Positions 11,226 through 22,100 of a stretch of DNA of 64,000 bases are shown here, piece by piece (the stretch's first letter is position 1; every line of letters starts with the position of its first letter). The translations under genes were made by a program, and so were the position numbers. The stretch comes from Casuarina equisetifolia (lineage: Eukaryota > Streptophyta > Magnoliopsida > Fagales > Casuarinaceae), in contig CM052357.1 of assembly GCA_028551475.1 (NCBI GenBank), positions 21,060,451-21,124,450 on the forward strand, written 5' to 3'. The notes below the pieces were generated by a model. It ran no database searches, was not told the DNA's origin, and saw nothing but the letters and a program-made list of their open reading frames with translations.

Positions 11226-11756
11226 CCTACAAAGGATTGACTCATTTGTGAGTTTGGGTTGGAATATATGAAGGATAGATAAACTTTGATATTGTACTAA
11301 AAATTTCAAAAATCTAAGCTAAAAATTTGCTCAAAGATTTGAGAGTTCTTTTTTAATTTATGTCACTATAGAAAAGATTTTTTCTAATTTGAAACTCTTG
11401 TACTGTACGCACAACTGGACTTCCCAACCCAAAAGAAAAAAGAAATCAGTTTTTACATTCATATTCCTACAACATTGTTATGGTGTTCGTCTCTTGAAGA
11501 GCAATTTGGACTTCTTGGAATATCTCTCCTTTCTCTTTATTCCGTCTTCATTCTAAAGCAAGCATTGTAAATGTATTGGTGAATTACACGCAGATACAAC
11601 GAATAATAAAACACTCGGCAAAGCCCATCTAGATCCGATGATTTCTTGCCTTTATTGGGTATACACATTTCACAAATTTATGGGTACTGTATAGAACTTT
11701 TCCTCTAAAGCTGCATAACTTGTTTGCTGCTGATTGCTTTACCGCTGGGTTCTTTT

Positions 11757-12221
11757 TTATGCATAGTTACACATTCCATACGCACAGGTACTTCCTTTTT
11801 TGCACTTCTTGTTGCAGCGTCCGCAGTGCCGCTTGTTGGAGATTGTGTTCACACACTTGCCGCTGCAACAAGTCTCAGAAAACTTGCATTTCTTCCCACA
11901 TTTTCCACAGTTGCGTGTGTCCGTCATTACATTCACACATCTCTTCATGCAGCAGTCCGGCCCCCGGCTGTTCTTGCCGCTGCAAACCCAAGGACGTTTG
12001 TCACATGCCAAGACGAACCTGAAGTTCAGAGCTAGGAAGCGGCCAGGACCTCGGAAAGAAGTTGGTCCTTGTGTTTCAGACAAAGGAGGCTCAGGAGCTT
12101 CCATTGAATCTTCGTCCTCACCATGGAGAAATGAGCCTCTTGCAGATGGTGTTGCCGTGTGCGTAACGGCCAAAGCCATGATCATGGCGAGCACAAGAAA
12201 AACCTTCGGAGACTTCATCAT
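11757..12221 (-). CDS. STIG1-like cysteine-rich secreted peptide, type C (only copy)
   Basis: 154 aa from the Met at 12221 (MMKSPKVFLVLAMIMALAV), or 153 from the next Met. An upstream in-frame Met at 12242 would add seven polar residues and weaken the signal peptide. It has a linker with an acidic patch (GEDEDSME), a family segment SFRGPGRFLALNF in place of SLRGxxRFLTQ, and a STIG1 domain with all 16 Cys (CCMKRCVN, NCGKCGKKC, TCCSGKCVN, RHCGRC, GMCNYA). Minus-strand TATAAAG lies at about 12325-12330, roughly 105 bp upstream. It is clearly separate from types A, B and D and has no intact counterpart in the other blocks, which keep only a piece of its 3' flank. Confidence 0.92.
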   Translation of the reverse strand: MMKSPKVFLVLAMIMALAVTHTATPSARGSFLHGEDEDSMEAPEPPLSETQGPTSFRGPGRFLALNFRFVLACDKRPWVCSGKNSRGPDCCMKRCVNVMTDTRNCGKCGKKCKFSETCCSGKCVNTISNKRHCGRCNKKCKKGSTCAYGMCNYA

Positions 12222-12515
12222 TTTGTGGCTGTTTGTGGGCATCTAAGGGAGAGTGATTTGATGTGGACGAACTAAAAGAGGAGGGAACCGTCTGGATAGA
12301 TGAGAACGGTGACGAACAGAGGTCTTTATAGATGGTCCATTGTGTGACGGAGGTGCGCTCCGAACTATGAAAGTTTGCTTTTCTTTCGTCTTTCTAAGAG
12401 CGGTCAGATCAAATAAGTGGGGTGGCCTAATTCGGTCAAACAATATTCCATTAAGTCAAAGTTGATCTTTCCAACAATTATTGTACTCCAAAATAGAGGA
12501 GAATTTAAAACACAC

Positions 12516-12602
12516 AGATTCATAGAGGGTTGGCATTGCTGAAAGAGAAATGGCTACACTCATCGAGATAAAAAAGATGAAGAGGATTTTTGGTGACTTC
12601 AT
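12516..12602 (-). pseudogene. STIG1-like type B, 5' scrap (signal-peptide region only)
   Basis: The minus strand from the Met at 12602 reads a type B signal peptide (MKSPKILFIFFISMSVAISL) and a few residues beyond, then homology stops at about 12516. The first of the two Met codons used by B3 is ACG here. The upstream flank (12603 to about 13000) still matches the B3 and B4 promoters. The whole Cys domain and 3' end are gone, so the locus cannot make a STIG1 protein. Confidence 0.8.
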
Positions 12603-13195
12603 TGCCGTGGCCTGTAAGAGTATCTGTGGAGAGAAAGAGGGAGGGTTGATCGGAATATAGTAAAAAATGCAGATGGGGAAGAACAGAGGATGTCAAGGTA
12701 CTAATGGAGGGGCTCTGCGCAGGTTAGCTTGGAGTAGTCTCTATCACGGCTATCTGGGATTCAAGCAAATGGAAGTTCAGCTTCCAATTTAATCTAAAAT
12801 TCCAAATGGAAGATAGAATTTGTGTACCAACCAAATTTGTGGTGCATAAATTTCCACAAATTGGGGATTCTTTACTGACATGCATTATCTTTTAACATAT
12901 ATATCCAAATTCACAAGATAAAATCTAAAAATTATGTCATATCATCAAAATAAGGTGATATTATGGTTATACCAAAATGTCTCTCTCTTTTACCAGCCTG
13001 ATTTAAAGAAGAAAATGAGCACAAGGAGGAAGTTCAAACAGTTTTTTTTTTCTTTTATTATTTGGAAATCGTAAGATTGTAAAAGAAAAACAGAGAAAAG
13101 AAGTGCATTGCCCACAGCCGAGAACTTCTGATTTTATTCGTTGGGATCGGTTACCGAAGCACTCAAACTTTTCCAATACCAACATGTAGAAGATA
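12603..13195. other. Former type B promoter region in block 1
   Basis: Matches the sequence upstream of B3 (30846-31339) and B4 (53841-54202 and 55776-55860). It is the empty site for the two retroelement insertions found there: 'gtgcattgcccacag' at the copia-3 site and 'ccaaaatgtctctctctttta' at the LINE site. No gene is seen. Confidence 0.55.
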
Positions 13196-13450
13196 CACAT
13201 ACGTCTCTTCTAAGATTTGACTTCGATGGATTCGTACGGTTTTCTAGAGTCCAAATGGTGGAGCGGAGTTCGGCTATTTTGCAGTGAAGTATAGTCCACA
13301 AGCTTTTTCTGACTGATCAGTACACATCGCGAGGGAATCGCTGGTGCATGAATTAAGGGGGCATACAAGTTACTAGCGTTTCGCCACCACACACTTCTTG
13401 GGTTGATCTGAGTTAAGGTTTGGTCTAAGCTTTTTATGAACCTCAAGCCC
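13196..13450 (-). pseudogene. Last-exon fragment of an unidentified gene (X), block 1
   Basis: A minus-strand frame ends in a motif shared by blocks 1 and 3 (HHLDSRKPYESIEVKS; DSREPYESIEVKS in block 3). After the stop comes a UTR-like stretch that is also conserved. Upstream parts differ by frameshifts between copies (WWRNASNLYAPL here against CGDEALITYVPL in block 3). I do not recognise the family. Three diverged copies without a full gene suggest a fragment carried along in the duplicated unit. Confidence 0.4.
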
Positions 13451-13959
13451 TACCACTGTTCGACCCAAGCATTAGCTCGTTCTAACTTCATCAGAGTCCA
13501 CTTAAGTACAAGTTTTTGGGCTCAAGATGGTGAGGGCACCCGAGTTTTTCTTTAGTTGGATTTTTAAAAAAATGATATGTTTATCGTATCATTTTGGTTG
13601 ACACCAAAATTGAGCTTGTCAAATTTTATAAAATATAGCTCATGGTTAACTTAAAATCTAAAGACATTAGGTAATAAAATTCATTATTTTATAAATAAGA
13701 TTTTTAATATATTTTTTAACAATGTAAACTTATTGTCCACACCTTAACAAAGTCTTAAATATATAACAGACTAAGAACTAAAAATAAGATATGTTTTATT
13801 TGAGAGAAACAAACTTTCATAGATAACTTTTGATTACAATGTGTCTTCCCTCCATCTTACGAAATTAGGCTCTTATAAGAGCCACTAGTTATCTGAAAAA
13901 ATAAATAAATAAATAAATAAAGGAAAAAATAAAAAGAGCCACAAGTTCCTACTACATAC

Positions 13960-14110
13960 CTTGAACAACCTAGAGCAGGAATAGTGACTGTTACACGGTA
14001 ATAGGCATTGAAGCCATCCTTAGCTTTCTCCGACTTTTCCAATGTTACACGCATTTCCCTCACCAATCTCCGTTCAAATGACATAACAAAAAAGCTTTTA
14101 AGGTCAGATT
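13960..14110 (-). pseudogene. Isolated internal exon of an unidentified gene (Y), block 1
   Basis: A 151-nt segment bordered on the minus strand by a 3' splice site (ttgttcaag/AA) and a 5' splice site (CAAG/gtatgt). It reads SDLKSFFVMSFERRLVREMR and onward to KDGFNAYYRVTVTIPALGCSR. Worn copies lie at about 37930-38075 and 56715-56845. I find no neighbouring exons and do not know the family. The intact splice borders in block 1 suggest this is the least decayed copy. Confidence 0.4.
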
Positions 14111-14156
14111 CTTGAACAAAAAGCAAAATGATTAAAAGTTGAAATGAAGCAAACAC

Positions 14157-15333
14157 GATACCCTTGATAGTTGAACCAAGATACTGCGTATCTTCCCGAT
14201 GCGTACGCGGATTATGAGCAAGAAAAAAGATCCAATAGAATTAGACTTGGCAGCTCCAAGTTGCTAGATCATTAAGAAGCATTACTTTACATTCAATGAT
14301 TCTATCCCATATTTGACATTTTATCACAAAATATATTATAAAAGCCATATATATTACCATAATAGTAATAAAAAAATAATCTAATAATCTAATAATTTAA
14401 TTGATCTTTAACACTCACTTTATCATGTATCTCAATCTTTCCTAAACAAACAACAGCTCAATATATGAAACATTCAATTGACATGGTTGAATTTATGACT
14501 ATAATTAACATGAGAAAAGAGATAGCTACTGGCGATAGTGAAGAAAGATAAATTTTCAAACATTATTACACCCCTTTCAAAGGTAGAGTCTTAAAAAAGT
14601 AATGTGCGAAAAAGGATGGAATGAGCATGCTCTTTACAATGTTTCTTAGTTTGGAAAAGCACACAGTTTGATTAGATTGGTCCAAGTCAGAGCCATACCA
14701 AGAGGATCTATTGTTAACCCAAAAGCTAGTAACGGAAGGCAACCATTCTCTAATTCTTAAAAGAACAAAAAGCTTAGTAGTTCCATCGTCACAGCAAAGC
14801 CATTACATTGGCAGCTTGGTATGTAAAAAGGTATGACATTATCCATTATCTGACTTAAAATTCTTCTATGGATAGAAGAATGATTAGCTTCTGCTCTTGA
14901 ATTGTTTTAGTAGTAAAAATATTAAGTTGGTATTGAAGTTTATGATTAAAACGTGATACTTCCCATATATGAAACATGGTACAAAATCTGCTCCTTATGT
15001 TGGCTGTGACAAAGTGCACTAAAGATGGAATGATAAAAATTTCACATTGCTCAAATCTTGCTTGGAAATGTTATATATATTGACAATTAATCCTCATTAT
15101 CAAATCAAATTTTAGGTAAAATGAACTTCCCCATAGATGTATCCAAGCAATTATTTATATGGTGGGATTGTCTTTGTAAAACTTCATGCTGCCAACATTA
15201 TCAGTAGATTCTTTACTAACATTAAACTTCTGAAGTAACCACACCATGATTTCCTGGACATGGAACATAAGCTATCAATGTACTGGAAGATATAGGCCAT
15301 GAACATTGCCGGTTGGAGTTTATAATGGTGAAT
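14157..15333. other. Spacer between exon Y and STIG1 D1
   Basis: AT-rich sequence matching 38111-39383 and 56890-58122. No frame, RNA gene or new repeat is seen. Confidence 0.4.
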
Positions 15334-15908
15334 TCATGCATAACCGCATACTCCATAAATACAGTAATCCCCCTTCTTGCACTTTGTCTCGCGACCACCA
15401 CAATGCTTTCTGTCGTAGAAAGGATTCTAGTAGATTTCATATATGAGAGGCCCACCACACTTAAAAACCAATTCATAAGTGGGTGTTTATCTCTCCTATA
15501 TATGCAGCTTTGTTTTCTTCTTTGTGCTTGATGTGGGACCTCTTCCAACAGATTCACACACTTTCCCTTGCAACAAATGTAAGAGTACTTGCACTTGCGT
15601 TCGCACATGCCACAGTTCAACCGATCAGTCTTCATATTGACACATTTCTTCCCGCAGCAGTGCCGCCCCTGGCTGCTCTTCAGGCGACAAACCTGAGGAA
15701 ACAGATTGCAAGTCATGTTGGCAAGCAGGTTCTGCCGTCCAAGGATATGGCTCACCCCTCGTAAAAAAGTTGCTTCATGGTTTCCAGGCGATATGACTTG
15801 ACTTTGCATGTCCGTGTCTTCTTCATAATCCTTAGAATCCATTGCTGAAACAATGGCTACTGCAGCTAACAGAAGGAAGCAAAGGTTAAGGAGCTTCATG
15901 GCTGTCAT
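15334..15908 (-). pseudogene. STIG1-like type D copy 1, interrupted by a 123-bp insertion
   Basis: Starts at the Met at 15908 (MTAMKLLNLCFLLLAAVAIV, signal peptide). It reads the type D linker, LRGVSHILGRQNLLANMTC and the Cys domain as far as CCKGKCVN. There a 123-bp insertion (15428-15550) flanked by GATTC repeats breaks the frame. The remaining 3' part (KHCGG..ETKCKKGDYC) and the old stop at 15334 lie beyond it in another frame. The translated product would run into unrelated residues and lose the last five Cys, so I call it a pseudogene. D2 and D3 are the uninterrupted copies. Confidence 0.88.
15428..15550 (-). mobile_element. Probable solo LTR of a miniature LTR element inside D1
   Basis: A 123-bp segment flanked by 5-bp GATTC direct repeats (15423-15427, 15551-15555) and absent from D2 and D3. 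On the minus strand it begins TGTTGGAAGAGGTCCCACAT, much like the LTR start of the TRIM at 3270-3758 (TGTTGG...TCCCACAT), and contains a TATATA stretch. It ends CTACTA rather than the usual CA. Size, target duplication and start fit a solo LTR. Confidence 0.6.
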
Positions 15909-16100
15909 CTTAAGCAAGGAGTTTTGGGAGGAAGAAGAAGAGTGGGGGACTTAGACATGCGATATGGGTTTATAGAAAACAAATAGGTTGTGACGTTGAC
16001 AAAAGGAAAATGAATATGCACGTTTTACTTTTTTGTGTGTGGTCCTGATTGGTGAGACTGCTTACAAATTACTGAATATCTCTTAGCCGGAACTCATTTG

Positions 16101-16556
16101 TTAAAGAAACTGAATCTGGTGATAAGGCTTGGGAGCAATGGGTTTCGAGATCAAGAACTGATAAGGCTTGGGAGCAATGGGTTTCGAGATCAAGAACGAA
16201 CTGGAAAAATTCTGTGACTCAGTTTTGGGAGCAAACAAAAGCTTCCTTTCAAAAGCTACAAAAGCAACGACAATTACAAAAGAGTCTTCCAGAACCACGA
16301 CACTTCAGTCCGTGACATAATACAACTGCATACAAACATTTATCTTACTAGACTACCTACAAGACTACCTACACTGCCATCATTACATCCAGTGCCTATT
16401 ACAAAAAGTAAACATACTTTTCTGCTGCATGTGACTTCTTTTTCTTCCACGCTATTTCTTCTTTTACACGCTCCGTGCAGCTTCTTTCACAAGCCACTAC
16501 AGCAGCCACCCAAATTGATCAATGTGGGTGACTGACAGCCCCATCACGTCTCAACA
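16101..16556. mobile_element. 456-bp block-1-specific insertion with a 7-bp target duplication
   Basis: Blocks 2 and 3 run straight through this point, while block 1 has an extra segment flanked by TCATTTG (16094-16100 and 16557-16563). Near its left end it holds a 39-bp tandem pair (unit starting ctgataaggcttgggagcaa, at about 16118-16197). I see no terminal inverted repeats, poly-A tail or coding domain, so the class is open: a non-autonomous DNA element, a retrocopy, or less likely a deletion shared by the other two blocks. Confidence 0.5.
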
Positions 16557-16562
16557 TCATTT

Positions 16563-16753
16563 GCCTGGATGTAAAGAAAGCTACTCTGTATGGCCAATGC
16601 AAATACCAAAGACAACTAATTAACCCCGGATTCTTGGATACCAGTGTGGGTTCCGCCCCAGGGTTTGGGGAGGGTAGTAGTTCACTTTTTTCCCGTTTGA
16701 AGGAAAAGGCAAATGCAGAGAATGATGAAACTGGGAGCTCATCTTTCCATTAA
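16563..16753 (+). pseudogene. Terminal-exon fragment of an unidentified gene (Z), block 1
   Basis: Plus-strand frame ending CKYQRQLINPGFLDTSVGS, then a Gly/Ser stretch, FSRLKEKANAENDETGSSSFH and a stop at 16751-16753. Near-identical frames lie at about 40022-40212 and 60027-60218. No start or upstream exons are recognisable. The family is unknown to me. Conservation of the frame in three copies suggests it was coding when the unit arose. Confidence 0.4.
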
Positions 16754-16880
16754 CTACTGAAATCCTGATAAGTATCATTCCCTCGCTTACCTTTTCAGAA
16801 ATAAATGAGATTTAAACTTTAGGTTGCATAGTAAATTCTGAGCACGTACTTCGAAAATACAGAAAGGATTACTCTCAGAA

Positions 16881-17363
16881 TGTTACAGATTCCACGTAAT
16901 GCTTCAAAGCTCAGGATATATTCTGGGCACAGTCGGATTGGGAATTGGATTAAGCCTCGCAAATGATTCCAAAGAACGCACCTTTAAAATACAACGCATT
17001 CCAAGCATCGTTGTATTTGTCTTCACAACTATTCAAGTGAGTCCAAATTTCTCATCCGAGATTAGTTGATCAAATCCATTATGTTTCAAGAGTTAATATG
17101 TTAATGGTGTCAATCAGATGCTTGCCGTCTTCTGGCATCCAAAGGAAGAAGATAAATACCACAGGTGCTGGCAGATATACCATCGTTTTTTTGGGTATTC
17201 GTTAGTTGCATTAATTGTGTCAAACATACTTCTGGGAATCCGTAATCCAAGTCCAGCTGAAGAATGGTTATGGATTTACGTTGTAATACTCAGGGCTTTA
17301 GCTTTAATAGCCGTAGCATTGGAAATTTACAGGTGGAAAAAGACCAAAATGCTTCAGCGGTGA
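16881..17363 (+). pseudogene. Cytochrome b561 (DOMON-type) C-terminal fragment, block 1
   Basis: Two exons. The first reads YRFHVMLQSSGYILGTVGLG and on to VFVFTTIQ (ends 17036, donor gtgagt). The second (17118-17363) reads MLAVFWHPKEEDKYHRCWQI, then YHRFFGY, three hydrophobic stretches and KKTKMLQR. This is the core of the plant trans-membrane cytochrome b561 domain that in DOMON proteins moves electrons across the plasma membrane. Present are the second His (FHVMLQ) and fourth His (IYHRF). The helix with the first His was removed by an 861-bp deletion shared with block 2, and no DOMON domain is seen. Not functional as it stands. Confidence 0.85.
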
Positions 17364-19116
17364 AAGGAATTGAACACTTACCCCCAAGTTTGTCGCAATT
17401 TTTTTTTTCTTTCATGTTTGGTCGAATGTTTGCTTTTCGGTACTAAATAAAATTTTTATAATAGTTCTATTTGGAACACATGATTCAAAACAAATCAGGA
17501 TTATTTCAAAAGAGGTATTTCCATTTTTCCTTTTTTTCTATTCTTTTGTTTTTTGTGTGCGCTTTTTTGTCAGCAAATAGTAGGATTCAGACCCACAGAA
17601 ACTCAATTTTCTGAGATTTCCCTTTAGAGATCAGAAAGCTGTTCATAAACGTAGACTAGCCACCGACTGTATGAATTTAGGTTTCTAAGGATCCCATCTC
17701 ACATCTCCACTTTTGGAAAGAACACAAGAGTTATGCTTTTAGTGTTCTTTGTTCAAAGACAATCTATTCATTAAATTGTGATGAAGTTGACCCACTTTTA
17801 AGTTTAAGTTATCAAGATAACAAAAAAATAATAATAAAGAGATAGGTTTGGAGACACTTAATCTTATTGTCTAATTGATTCAAAGCATTACAATAAAATG
17901 AGACAAAAAAAAGGAAGGAAAACAAAATTCTTTACATCATATAGTGGTATTTTATTGTTCACATGCTAGCTTAGTGCTAAGTTAATAAACTTGAAATTTT
18001 TTTACTCCCAATTCAACATCTAAGTATATAACTGGCATGAGAGAGAAAATGTATATAACATTGAAACTTTGTCTATTTATCTTTTTATATCTTTTCTTGT
18101 TAGTGAAGAAAAGAAGTGACAGCAAAAGAACACTTAATAAAGGAATGGAAGAGAAAAGAAATGGAAAGAGATAATATCAGCATCTTATAAGGCTGATAAA
18201 AACATTGTAGGACATGTTAGTGCCTTAGTAAGGAAGGAAAAAACAAAGGTTTTTTTTTTTTTTTTGGTTCAAATTCTGAAGGGATTAGGTTGCAGTCTCT
18301 AGGATTTGTGTTCTAAGAAAAAATGCTGCTTCTTTGTTGCAATCAGAAGAAAACTCCCCATCCCAACCATTGTCTGCAAGACACCAACAATGGAGATCGT
18401 TGAGTTCGACACAAGATTTCAAAAATCAAAACTGATTTGAGTTTGTGGGAACTCTTGCTTTCCAACGCCAACACGTAGCTCTTACTCAAAGTTCCATCTA
18501 CAAGATTTACTTGCATGCAACCTCCACACAGCCTTAGAATAATTCAAATGAATGATAGCATCTGATTGCGGCAATAAATTTTATGCATTTTCAAGTAAAG
18601 TGGGTTTGCTCCCAGCATCATTTCCACCTCATCAGTGTCCTTTGATTGGAAGGTCCCAACTCCAAGTTGCTAGGGTTTGTCCATGAACCCAATTCACAGT
18701 TTTTCTTCATGTCCTCTGTGGGTTAAGCTTGGGCTTGCAAGTAGGCCCAGTTCCCAACCCCCGGGATATCTTCTCATCTTCTGAACATCAAAGGCATAGA
18801 TCGATATAGTATAAGTTAAAGCTGTTGGGTTTTATTGTAAGGTTGTATAATTGATAAAGATATATGAGCCGTTTCTGAGAATGTTATGTAATGACTCAGA
18901 TAAAGTGGTTAAAAATTTGAATGAAATTTAGATTTTTTTTTTTTGCTTGTAAATTCTAATATTCGTCATTCCAAAAATTAAAGTCTGGACCTTTATATGC
19001 ATCAAATGGTCAACCACAGGCGTTGAAGTTGCAGTTTTAACACTCTCCCTTTGATCTCTCCCAACAATCTGGACCAGGGAAAGGGTCGAGAGCACGTGGA
19101 GCAGAGCGGCTCTGAC
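17364..19116. other. Spacer from the b561 fragment to PROSC, block 1
   Basis: Matches 40821-42585 and 61691-63438. It contains poly-T/A runs and AT-rich DNA. The part just before 19117 is the GC-richer PROSC 5' leader. No further gene is seen. Confidence 0.45.
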
Positions 19117-22100
19117 ATGGCCACGTCTGCCGCCATGGATGGTGTCGCAGCGGCGGCTCTCCAGCCCGTCCTGCACCGAGTCCGGCAAGCTGCCGAGCGG
19201 TCCGGGCGCGAGGCACATCAGGTCCGAGCGGTGGTTGTAAGCAAGACCAAACCAGTCTCTCTCGTCCGCAAAGTCTACGACGCCGGGCATCGTTGTTTCG
19301 CCGAAAACCACGTTTAGGAACTCATCGAGAAAGCTCCTCGGGTTCTCTTTTAGTTTTCTTCCTCTAGGTTTATACGTTTTCGTCCTGTTCTTTATTTCTG
19401 ATATACAATTTCTCAGAGGAGGAGGAATAAGGTTCTATGTGATACAGGATTCTTTTCTGCTTATTTAGAGGTCCCAAATTTTTAAAACTTATTTTCTTTC
19501 TGTTTTTGGGTCATCTCGTTGGGAAAAAGCGTTGGAGATACGTGGTTAATATGGTTATTATCATATCTATTTCTTTTCATGTAACGTGGATATCTTTGTA
19601 TTTTGAGAAATATGTTTATAGTCATATTCTGTAATATTTCTTTCTATTATAGATGTACAGAAACTACATTATAAACAGCCTACCATGTTCTAGGTCTAGG
19701 TACAGAAATACAAAATTCCTTTCTCAATTCTTTGTGTTTTCTTCTAGTTTACTGTTTTCTGTCATGGCATCAGAGCAGGTTATGACCTGGTCTAGCTTCC
19801 GCAATTTTTTTCCAGTCGTTCCTTTTTCTAGTTTGTTTTTGCGGGATTCCAATATACTGGCAAAACAACCTAGACCCTTCCAGCGTGGAAATCTGCTTCT
19901 TTTGCCAGAAATACAAAACACATTTTTTTATTGTCCAGCCGTTCCTCTTTTTCTCTAGCTTGTTTTGCGGGATTCCAATATACCGGCAAAACAATGTTAG
20001 TTCCTTCCGGCGGTGAATTTTTTTTCCAGATATACAACTCACCCTTTTTATCCTCACATATAACTTTTTTTTTCTCTCTCGATGGCCGACAATAATCCCA
20101 TTGAGCCGACCACCAACCAAACCAAACCCATCGTTGAAGATCTCGTCAATTCTTCTCTTGATTCGGGTTCCGCACCAAACCCCACCGTTACCCTTGGCTC
20201 CACCACCCTTTCCCCACCCGTTCAGTGGGTCTCCGTTCCTATTCTGCCTGACGGCACCTTTCCATCTTGGTGGACTTCAACAAACCCAGCTCTATCTGGT
20301 CCTGTCCTTTCGGGCCCAACTCTACCAAACACCATCCCACCTCACTCACCAGCCAGGCCCCCGTTCCAGCCATGAGCCAAGACCCCATCCCACCCACAAG
20401 CCAAGCCCCTAACCCCCCCCACGAGGCAGGCCACCTTGCCGGAACCTATTCTCAACCCTGGGTTCGGTTACCCTTTCTCGGGTTCTTCTTCTGGGTCAGG
20501 TTCTTCGGGTTTTGGAATGAATTCCTACCCATTCCCCCACCCGTTTCCTTATTCATATCCTCCTGCCGCCCACCCCCGCATAGAACCTGGGGATCCCTTA
20601 TTCACTGCCGTTTCCGACGGCCCTGAGTTGCAATTAATTGCCCAGCCTCTCACCGGATCAGACACTTACACCGTCTGGGCTCGAGAGCTTCGCCGTGCCC
20701 TTGTCACCAAAGATAAGGACGGTTTTTTGGATGGAACCATCCCTATTCCAACGGACGCTCGCCTCGCTCACCAGTGGCGAAAGTGTTCACAGTTAGTACG
20801 TACCTGGATTGGGAATTGTATCTCCCCGGAAGTCGCAGCCGAGCTTCCTCCTACTGAAGATGCGAAGGCTATGTGGGATAATTGTCGCGAGATGTTTGGC
20901 AAATTAGACCAAGCCAAACTCTTTTCGCTTCAACAGGCTCTCTCTGAAATCAAGCAAGGAAATCTTTCTGTTTCTGTTTGCTGGAATCGTCTTGCTGCTC
21001 TTTGGAATGAAATTGATTTGACTGAAGAGCCCCTTGTTGGCCCCAACGCCACTCTTCGCCAGTACCGTGATATCAAGAATCGCGAACGTGTCACCCGCTT
21101 TCTGCTGATTCTCAACGACAGTTTTCTGCCGTTCCGCTCTCACATCCTTTCAATTAACCCATTACTGAGCCTTAACCGGGTTTATCACCTTGCTATTCAA
21201 GACGAAAACCAGAGCCTCTCTTCACCAGAGTTCATCCGTGTAGGAGACCCTGTTCTCCTTTCTGCTCAAGCCACCCCTGCGCAGGGTGCCTTTGCTGCTC
21301 AGACCCTCGATGGCACTTTGCGGGTTCCGATAACAACGGCCTCTTCTTTTTGCATTTCACATGTTGATCTGTTTTCAGGTAATTGTTCTAAATCGACGGC
21401 CCCAATGCTTTTCTGCGCCTGCTGCTGGCTCAAACGGCTCTCTATTTGCCACATCAGCTCCTGCTATTAAATCCCCTAATAGGCCGCCTCCAACCTCGTC
21501 CTCGAGCCGGTCTTCTAATTTTGGTTCGGGTCGTCGCTTTAAAAGTGACTTGTGAGCATTGCAAGAGGCCTTATCATACTAAGGCCCAGTGCTGGCAGCT
21601 ACATGGCAAGCCCACTGATAAGGAACCAAAAGCAAAGGACCACTCCATTCTTCAAGTATCTACTCAGCCCTCTGAACCCCTCAATCAGCCCATTATTGAG
21701 GGTCAATTTAATCGCCTCATGCAAGCCCTGAATCACATTGGGTTGCCTGACCAGTCTACTAGCTTTGGAGGTATCTCTTTTTGTTTCATGAATTCCATTT
21801 CATCTAATGCTTAAATTGTTGATTCAGGAGCCAGTGACCACATAATTTGTGATGCACGTTTATTTTCACACGTTCATCCCCCTTCCACTTCTCCAATGTT
21901 TGTGTGTCTCCCCACTAGAGACGTTACCAAAGTCACCGAACTTGGAACTGTCATTCTTAGTCCTTCCATTACCTTACAAAATGTTCTTTTTGTTCCTGAA
22001 TTCCAATTTAACCTTATATTTGTCTCCAAAGCTTGTGTTGATAACAATTGTCATGTCATTTTTTACTCTAATGTTTGTCTTTTTCAGGCTATTTCGATTG

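Noticed and set aside
20082-20626. Pro-rich frames in three registers at the start of copia-1
   Set aside because: Compositional effect of a Pro/Ser-rich gag N-terminal region; not separate genes.
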